A DNA stretch of 64,000 nt from Neoscytalidium dimidiatum (lineage: Eukaryota > Ascomycota > Dothideomycetes > Botryosphaeriales > Botryosphaeriaceae). Of the stretch, positions 57,446 to 64,000 are shown piece by piece (position 1 is the stretch's first letter; each line of letters starts with the position of its first letter). The notes beneath the pieces are model-generated. The model saw nothing but the letters and a program-made list of their open reading frames with translations, was not told the DNA's origin and made no database searches. The translations under genes and the position numbers were made by a program. The stretch spans positions 2,976,001 to 3,040,000 of the forward strand of contig CM074703.1 of NCBI GenBank assembly GCA_037367355.1. The letters run 5' to 3'.

Positions 57446-58849
57446 ATGTCGCGTCCACCGCTCGACATCAACGGTGGACCCCCTCAATTACTACCGCACA
57501 CTGGGCAGCCAGCGGCACTCTCAGATGTGCCTTCGCTGACTGCCGACATCAACTCGTCTATACAATCGCCAGCCCTGTCGGAGTTTCGGCAGCCCACGGC
57601 ACCGTCCTCGCACGGGAAGAGGCGCGCCCGAGATGACGATACAGTCTCCCGGACATCCTCCCTCCCCAAGAAGTCGAAAGTGAGCGAGTCGACGTCCGTG
57701 AAATCTTATAGGGAGCAGCTGCAAGAACAATATGCTGGCTGCTGTGTATGTCAGGTCACTTACTACCTTCATGCTGCTCGCGTTATCGACAAGGCTGCTT
57801 TCCCCGATTTCCGGAAGATCCGCGACCAAGGACTAGTTAGCTTAGAGACCATTGGCGATTTCGACAATGCCATCTACCTATGTCCCGCCGATCACGCCGC
57901 CTTTGATGCCAGCGACCCCGGGCTCATTATCGTCCCTACATACCTTGACTTCTTCATCGAACATGAACAACGTTGGCAAGATGAGATGAGGAAGTCGACG
58001 CGCCCAACCACTCGTCCTCCTGTGTTGCCGAGTCAATATGCTGCACACTGCGCCATACCGGAGAACGATCCGAAGAGCGGTCTGTACACAGCATACATGG
58101 TGGTGGACTATAAGGAGAAAGGCAAGATCGCCCCACCATGCAATTTTCAGTGGCATGGGGATCCAGGTGCGATCATCTGGAAAGCACGTCGCCTCATGAG
58201 CTCTCAGCTGTCGTTGCTCGATCTGGAGCCGGGGCATCTGCAACAGCTGTTGAAGGTCAGGGAGAAGCTCGACGAACTCAAAAAACTGCAAGAGAATGGA
58301 GACTTCGGGCGGAGAAACCGGATCAACGCCTCCAAGTTACCGGATGATTCCACTGGCGATAGGCCACCGCCATCAGAGCCTTCCAACTACGTTGGCAACG
58401 GCACTAGAGGCGACCTCTCTGGAAGCACCAACCCTCCTCCGCCGCAATCCGGCAAACCTGCCCCTGCGGATCAGAGTCCATATTGCACACCCTATCCCAC
58501 CACGCGGTCGGCCCCACCGAATACTGCGCTGTGTCCAGAGTTGCGTGGAGCCAAACAGAAACAAGTAGACCTTAACCTTTGCGATAATAATGAGGACACT
58601 CTGCATATTCCTGTTAGTGAGGCAGGCCGCTCTTTTAAGCGCGTCAAGCGCATGAGCAACGACGGTGCATCCTCGCAGCGACATCCCGAGAATCGCACGC
58701 AAGATCACCGTTGGGGAGGCTCTGATTCGTCCACCGAGGACACGGTGCGGTACTGGAATGCTATTTTCGGACCTCAACCTCGTCAGCCTAAGCCGAGTAT
58801 CAGGTCTCAACGCTTAACTTGCAGTCGCTCACTACCAGTAGATACCTAG
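57446..58849 (+). CDS. Fungal HNH-nuclease-like protein, metal site partly lost
   Basis: One exon of 467 residues. After a disordered Ser/Pro-rich N-terminus with a basic KKSKVSES patch, residues about 88-180 resemble the fungal HNH (HNH_2-like) domain: QLQEQYAGCCVCQVTYYLHA, ARVIDKAAFPDF, then DNAIYLCPADHAAFDASDPG and LIIVPTYLDFFIEHE. In members I recall, the two ligand motifs read Ala-Cys-His-Val and Cys-Pro-x-Cys-His. Here they are Ala-Ala-Arg-Val and Cys-Pro-Ala-Asp-His, so catalysis may be lost. A helical segment (LSLLDLEPGHLQQLLKVREK) and a long Pro/Asn/Ser-rich C-terminus follow. Such proteins are common, variable accessory genes in Pezizomycotina; their biological role is not established. 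Confidence 0.75.
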   Translation: MSRPPLDINGGPPQLLPHTGQPAALSDVPSLTADINSSIQSPALSEFRQPTAPSSHGKRRARDDDTVSRTSSLPKKSKVSESTSVKSYREQLQEQYAGCCVCQVTYYLHAARVIDKAAFPDFRKIRDQGLVSLETIGDFDNAIYLCPADHAAFDASDPGLIIVPTYLDFFIEHEQRWQDEMRKSTRPTTRPPVLPSQYAAHCAIPENDPKSGLYTAYMVVDYKEKGKIAPPCNFQWHGDPGAIIWKARRLMSSQLSLLDLEPGHLQQLLKVREKLDELKKLQENGDFGRRNRINASKLPDDSTGDRPPPSEPSNYVGNGTRGDLSGSTNPPPPQSGKPAPADQSPYCTPYPTTRSAPPNTALCPELRGAKQKQVDLNLCDNNEDTLHIPVSEAGRSFKRVKRMSNDGASSQRHPENRTQDHRWGGSDSSTEDTVRYWNAIFGPQPRQPKPSIRSQRLTCSRSLPVDT

Positions 58850-59222
58850 TTTTCAAGTTAAGAATTTAAGGAATCTTAAAAAATTCCCTAGTATACCATA
58901 GTACTAAAGTAAGCGCTCATAACCGTAACTTTACCCGCGTAATTTTATATATGTGCTTTTTCGAACGTTTTCGCTCGAACAAGCCCACAAGTTGCAAGCT
59001 ATTAGTGACTCTCTGTCGCGTTCTTTCAAGGGCAGCGCATTCACTTACGCATCCTTCGCTGCCTGGAGCATTCAAGACCAACCAACGATGTGCGAAACAA
59101 TGGCGCGGCTCAAGCCGCGTTGAACCGCATACCAGAACGGAGGGTCCGATTCCTCAGTCTCACAGCTCGAATTGCAGCTCTATCGTCCGAAGTACGTGCG
59201 GCAAGCCTTCCCGAATTCTTTC
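58850..59222. other. Spacer between HNH-like gene and F-box pseudogene
   Basis: 373 bases, AT-rich at the left (58850-58960). No feature is seen. Confidence 0.4.
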
Positions 59223-60537
59223 CTAACCGTTCAGATAGAACAGTTCATATACCTCATCCTCGAATGAGTTCGCCGGAACAGCCTCTTCATTGACCGAACT
59301 ACGCCACCTGCGCCAGTTCACATTCCAGCCCCACTGCGGCTCATCCTTCTCAATAAACTGTACCAAATCATACTGGCATCCTTGTGTCAACGACCTGAGG
59401 TATGCCTCATCTACAGGCATGTCCCTGTATGTGATAAGTTTCGGGAACCGCTGCAGAAAAGACCGCCATTCACTAGCCGTGAGATGTCCACCACTAAGAC
59501 TAACTTGCCGTAAAGAGCTAGCATTCGCATCGAAGACGGCAGCGAGGTCTTCTTCCTCGCAGCGGACTTCGTACAACTCGAGGCGCTGCAGCCGCCCTGA
59601 GTGCCGCGCCGCCGCGAGAGCCGGTCCGATCTCATTCTGATGGTGGAAAGCGAGGCAGAGCTCCTGCAACGCAGGACAGACAAGCGCCTAAGGAATCTGG
59701 GTAGACGTCGATCTTCCAACCTCGAGTCCGCAACCACATCCACCCGCAGCTCCAACACCCGCAAGACGCCAGCAAGCGCGCTCAACTCGTCCTCCTCAAC
59801 ACCGAACGCCTCGCCCCGCCTCGACATACGGCCCGCGCGTGCCCCTTCCCACAACCATACCCAGCTCCTCCAGCCGACACCCGCTCCTCTCCGCCGCCGC
59901 GAGCACGACCTTGACCATGCGCGTTGGATCGTCGCTGCACGCATCCAGCACCGTCTCCCCCCTTCTCATCCCCGCCGCACACCTCCACCCAATGCCGCAT
60001 GCCGCCCCATCTCGCCCCCAGCGGCGCGCACCCCTTTTCGCCCCGCACACGCACGGCGCGCAGATTCTCGAGCCGCTGCATCGCCGTCGCCAGTAGTGCG
60101 ATATCCGTGCCGCTTTCGACCGCCCGCGCGTGCGCGTCCCACTGCGTGCGGTAGGCTGCTAGCTGCGCCAACATGTCCGTGTCATGGTGCCTGGAACACG
60201 CGGGCGACACGACTAGCCGCTGGACGCGCCGCGTGAACTCTGGGTGTCGCGTGGCGGCAACGAGGGAGCGCAGGCGCGTGGCGGAGAGGTCGGTGGCGAT
60301 GGTCCCAGGGGCTGTGGCATCATCGCCAAGGAAACATAGATTGAGGAAGTCGTCTTAGAGGTGGGCGGCGAGGGGTTTGGAGGGTTGGCGAAGGGAGAGG
60401 AAGGCTGCGGTGTTGACGGTGGAGGAGCTGGTGCTGGTTTGCCGGGTGGGGAGGGGGTGCGAGGCGATTTCGCGGGTGAGCTCGATTGGGAGGGTTCCGC
60501 CGAGGTATGGTTTCGGCTCTGGGGTCCTGGCGGTCAT
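59223..60537 (-). pseudogene. F-box-like protein pseudogene (one stop, three frame changes)
   Basis: From the ATG at 60537 the frame reads YLGGTLPIELTREIASHPLP and then AAFLSLRQPSKPLAAHL, an F-box-type opening (LPxEL...IxSH...LRQxSK). It hits TAA at 60355-60357 and continues in the same frame with DDFLNLCFLGDDATAP and RRVQRLVVSPACSRHHDTDM. The reading then changes frame near a six-G run (about 60018), again near 59840, and again near 59672. It finally gives ELCLAFHHQNEIGPALAAAR, leucine-rich-like strands and the end EDEVYELFYLNG. No intron signals explain the frame changes. F-box proteins are substrate receptors of SCF ubiquitin ligases. This copy is almost certainly non-functional unless several sequencing errors are present. 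Confidence 0.65.
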
Positions 60538-60910
60538 TGATATGCGGCGGAATAGGGCTATAGCTGGGCCTTGGGGGATGGAGTGAGTTAGTCGGGGTTG
60601 AGCGGCAAATCTTAACGTCCTTGCATAGTGGGCTGGGTGCTTGTAGCCAAAAGTCATGGCCTCCATGCACGGTCTCCCCAATTCCGGCCGCAACATTAGA
60701 AGGGGAGTCTTTTCTTTAATTTAAGGGAAAAGAGAGACAGAAAAGGTTTGTGATCATACACTCGTTGCCCATCACGCAGGATGTTCTGTGGTTGTGATAC
60801 TGGGTAATAGGAAAGTTGGTGGCACCCTTAATTTAGGGACGATATCCGCGGAAAGTATCCGAATAAGATCAGACCTCAGTTCGATAGAATGATTGGTTGA
60901 GTGCTAGACT
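60538..60910. other. Spacer between F-box pseudogene start and cysteine-rich gene end
   Basis: 373 bases. It probably contains the 3' untranslated region of the secreted protein gene and, originally, the F-box promoter. No motif is recognised. Confidence 0.4.
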
Positions 60911-61610
60911 TTACTTCTCTGTACACTTGCACAGGCCATCCACCACAGTCCCCCTTGCTGAAAATCCATTCGCCTCCGAGCATGCTCTAGTGCAAGCGTC
61001 ATCGCTTGTGATCTGGCTGGACAGTCAGCACATATTCCCTTTAAGTCTTGCCCCACTCGAGACTCACGTCGCAGTTGCAGCCGTAGTAGGTGTTGTCTAA
61101 ATTTCCATTGGCTCCGGTTACGCATGTCATGAGATCTGTATACTTCTTGAAAACTTTGTCAATCACCTACAAAAGACGATGGTTAGTGGCCTATGAATGC
61201 CTCTTCACTGTTCGAGGAGCCAAACCGGATCATCTGAATATGTCTGGTCTGCACAAAGCGGGGGACACTGGTCATCACTCCGGCACTTTGGAACAGGAAA
61301 AATGTTAGCAATGGTCAAGTGAGAATCTGGTGCTTCGGAGAATCTTACGTAGCAATCGCACACTGGTTCCGGCTGGAGATCGTACGCGCATGTTCCGAGG
61401 GGCGCGCCGCTGCGAACAGTAGGCGGACCCTTACAAAACCGAACGCATTCCTGGTCATTTGTGCATGGATGCCACTTTAAATTTTTTTAATAGAAGTTCA
61501 ATGGCAACAAAGGTAAGATCAATCACCTTTTCATTAGAAGAGCCCTGAGGGTGACCAGAGACCGAGGAGAGGAAACCGAAACTAAGAAACACGACTGCAA
61601 AGAATTGCAT
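60911..61610 (-). CDS. Secreted protein with three tandem defensin-like (CS-alpha-beta) modules
   Basis: Five exons (61610-61527, 61474-61349, 61285-61226, 61166-61068, 61012-60911) give 156 residues. All four introns (52-63 bases) are GT-AG and phase 0, and three have clear CTAAC/CTGAC branch sites. Residues 1-19 form a signal peptide (MQFFAVVFLSFGFLSSVSG). Module 1 has cysteines 32, 38, 42, 57, 67 and 69: C-x5-C-x3-C-x14-C-x9-C-x-C. Module 2 has 71, 77, 81, 105, 120 and 122: C-x5-C-x3-C-x23-C-x14-C-x-C. Module 3 has 130, 134, 151 and 153: C-x3-C-x16-C-x-C. The C-x3-C helix plus C-x-C hairpin is the cysteine-stabilised alpha-beta signature of defensins. Peptide family members are usually antimicrobial or interact with membranes or receptors. 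The role here (antimicrobial or host effector) is inferred. Module 3 lacks one disulfide. A TATA-like box lies upstream. Confidence 0.8.
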
Positions 61611-61673
61611 TGCGAATTTTGATGGATGGATACATCAATAGATCTAGTTTTAGATCGTTGGAGACGGGGTTGT

Positions 61674-61686
61674 AAATATATATTAG
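61674..61686 (-). promoter_or_regulatory. TATA-like box of the cysteine-rich secreted gene
   Basis: On the minus strand the sequence reads TAATATATATTTACA, ending about 64 bases before the ATG. That distance is suitable for a fungal TATA box with a short leader. Confidence 0.45.
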
Positions 61687-64000
61687 ACGAGTTTTCTAAG
61701 TATTAGAGTTACTTCTCTACTTGCCAAAAATAGAAGGCGAATAGAGTTGGAAAATCATTCAGACTGAAGGACCGATTAATCTCCGCCCGCATCCGTACGA
61801 AGAATATCATATGTCTTCGTGACAAGCGGAAAACAAAATTTACTAGCTGTCTTTCCTATGAATCAGTTCGATTCGTTCAATTCAAGTCAAGTTCGGCTTC
61901 TTGAATGCGGCTTGTAGCGCTTTTCACCTGCACTATTTAGGTTTCTGGTAACTGAGTAATCATACGCCTGTTGAGCTTTTCAATATGCAAAAGAATGCAT
62001 CTGGCAATAACCATGATCCATGAATCTGGGTTTCTCTATGAAATGGTGCGCTCGATTCGAGAACTTAAGGAAAATGTGTCATGAGTATACGCAAAGCCGA
62101 GACTAGACTGTATCAACCGAACAACCCAAATGCCGTCAATTCCGAGTTCCGAGGGGCCTGTGAACTCTTGATCATCTTGAACTCATCCAGATTGCCTTTC
62201 GAATCTGATGCACAACACTTGACTCTGCCGATCCCGCACCTAGCCTCGCCGCCTCCAACAACCCGAATCATGTGCGCCAGATCTCATCATTTTGTTGAAA
62301 CAAAAAGCGATGCTTGAATTATCCTTGCGTGCATTAAATTGCAACACATTCTACCAATTCACTTCCTTCAATTTCTCAACCAAATATACCATCGTCAATA
62401 CCCTTAATCTAGCCATCCCGTCATACCTTCTTAACAAGGCATTATGCAAAGCGCCTATGTATCTTTCCTCGCTCGGTCCGCTAATCCTGATCGCCACAAT
62501 GCCTGCCGACCTTCGGAAAGCCAGCACGGCAACTACTCCGCTCAATGAAGTGCGCATAATGTATACAATATCAAGACCACAAGCGTAAGAATGAGAAGCA
62601 CGATGCCAGGCATTTCAATTTTATGCAAGACGCGATTCAATATTTAACCGCTTTAGATAACTCCGGCTGTATCCTTCAAGCTGCGCGCAACTGTGACATG
62701 AAAAATAATCTCTCTCCAGATCACTTTTGCTACCTTTCCACACTTGTAGACAGACACTCCTTCTCGTTCGTTTTCGGTGCTCTCACTTGCCTCCAATCTT
62801 CCACACGCTCCGGCAGTCAGATCCTACTCCATGCCGCAGAGAAGATAACGGCAATCACTATTCATAAAAAGAGTTGAAATAATTCATCATCATAATTCGG
62901 TTTCGTCGAATTTGGCAGCTGCGTCAAGGGGGACTTTTCTCAGCACAGCTCAAAGAGGTTTGCACATATCTCTTAACACAATCTAGTCCCCGCTGAGGAG
63001 TTCTCTGAGCAGACTATAAGACCTTAGTGCGTTTTTCTTTCTTTCTTTCTTTCTTTCTTAAGACAGCTTCTCATGACTGTGCATTGGGGAATGGTAAAGT
63101 GACTCTGAGATCAGACATAAAGGTTCTCCAGACTTAAACGTATATTCTGCAGCTTCTCACGAAATGCAACGGCTGCATACTCTACACAGTAGAACACGAA
63201 AGTCGCATCAATGCAACATCTTTGTTGACCTGGAGCAAATTCCTCACATAACTCAACATGACCCTTACTTCCCGCTGTTAAGCATGTCCCATCTTGTTTA
63301 TCTCCGTTCTATATGCTAGGAGAGTCCATGTCCAATGTTGATACCGCTGAGCAGCGTTACCAATTGCAGCTCATCACAATAAGCTCGCCATACTTCCCGT
63401 TAGCATTTGTGGGTGTTGCTGCTTGGATGATGTACTAGGCTGTAGAGATGTAGTCAAGAAGCAGTGAGATTACGGAACAGTGTGAATGTAGTCCACCTTG
63501 GCGTCGCGAGGCAGGTGTTTCCTTACCGACACAGCCACGAGCCTTTCTCCCCGAGCAGTTCCATGCACATGTTGCACATGCCCCAGAGCCGCCTTGTGAC
63601 AAGACAGCCAAGGTTCATAACTTGACCCGCTCGGTCAGACTCCAAAACAGTGGCGGTTAAGGTTGAAAGCAACCCGAACAGATTTCTCTTTCAAAACTCA
63701 TCACTCATCCATATTCCAGACATGGAATCATAGGCTTTGTCCACTGATTCAGGTTCAAAGACCCACCAACTCGCTCGGATCGATGCTATAGTCTTGACTT
63801 TCTTTGCCCGAGCCGAGACCGCCCCTCCTTCTCACGATTTCACTTGATCCGCAAGTACGAAATTCTTCAAGACACGATTCAGGAGCGCCTAATCATTTAG
63901 TGGTGCTGATGCTCTTCTACGACATTATCAGATATCAAGTCTCCAAATGAGCTCAAATTGAAGATCGTAGCCAGGAGTCAGTGCACAACATTGCAAAGTA
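61687..64000. other. Right-end region without a recognised gene
   Basis: 2.3 kb of moderately AT-rich DNA. Open frames at 62081-62317, 62292-62588 and 62623-62877 are short, lack domains and show no linked splice signals. I see only the TTTC repeat near 63034 and no RNA gene. Confidence 0.45.
63034..63059. repeat. (TTTC)n microsatellite
   Basis: About six TTTC copies in intergenic DNA. Confidence 0.85.

Overview
The window is nuclear DNA of a filamentous ascomycete (Pezizomycotina; a Dothideomycete is my best guess). Genes carry short introns of about 50-110 bases with GT-AG ends and CTAAC/CTGAC-like branch sites. There are fungal-only families (RGS-LOV photoreceptor, Zn2Cys6 regulator, GH71 glucanase, Seb1/MsnA-like zinc finger) and no bacterial operon layout. 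I rebuilt the exons by hand from reading frame, splice consensus and family alignments held in memory.

Left part (1-31.8 kb), gene-rich: a cut-off minus-strand gene; a possible spliced unknown gene (about 1.35-2.03 kb); an RGS-LOV blue-light receptor (3.06-5.97 kb); the mitochondrial import factor Tim44, divergent from mitoribosomal uS11m; a PPPDE/DeSI isopeptidase divergent from the OLA1/YchF ATPase; a full-size ABCB transporter convergent with a Zn2Cys6 regulator; a secreted, probably GPI-anchored GH71 alpha-1,3-glucanase; an unrecognised basic, AT-hook-like nuclear protein; and an omega-type glutathione transferase.

Middle part (31.8-54.2 kb), gene desert: one clear gene, a Seb1/MsnA (Msn2/4-type) C2H2 stress regulator at 46.4-47.3 kb, lies between about 14.6 kb and 6.9 kb without recognisable genes. 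The flanks are GC-rich and CT/GA-rich. They hold many simple repeats, a CRE palindrome joined to an E-box, a tandem AGGGG array and a series of strong splice-donor matches, so they look like a regulatory or non-coding-transcript domain.

Right part (54.2-64 kb), accessory island: a coiled-coil/ankyrin gene broken by one stop, a frameshifted PD-(D/E)XK-like gene, a fungal HNH-like gene with partly lost metal ligands, an F-box pseudogene with one stop and three frame changes, and AT-rich degenerate DNA. The most notable item is a five-exon minus-strand gene (60911-61610) that no single long reading frame reveals. It encodes a 156-residue secreted protein with 16 cysteines in three tandem cysteine-stabilised alpha-beta (defensin-like) modules, and all four introns are phase 0.
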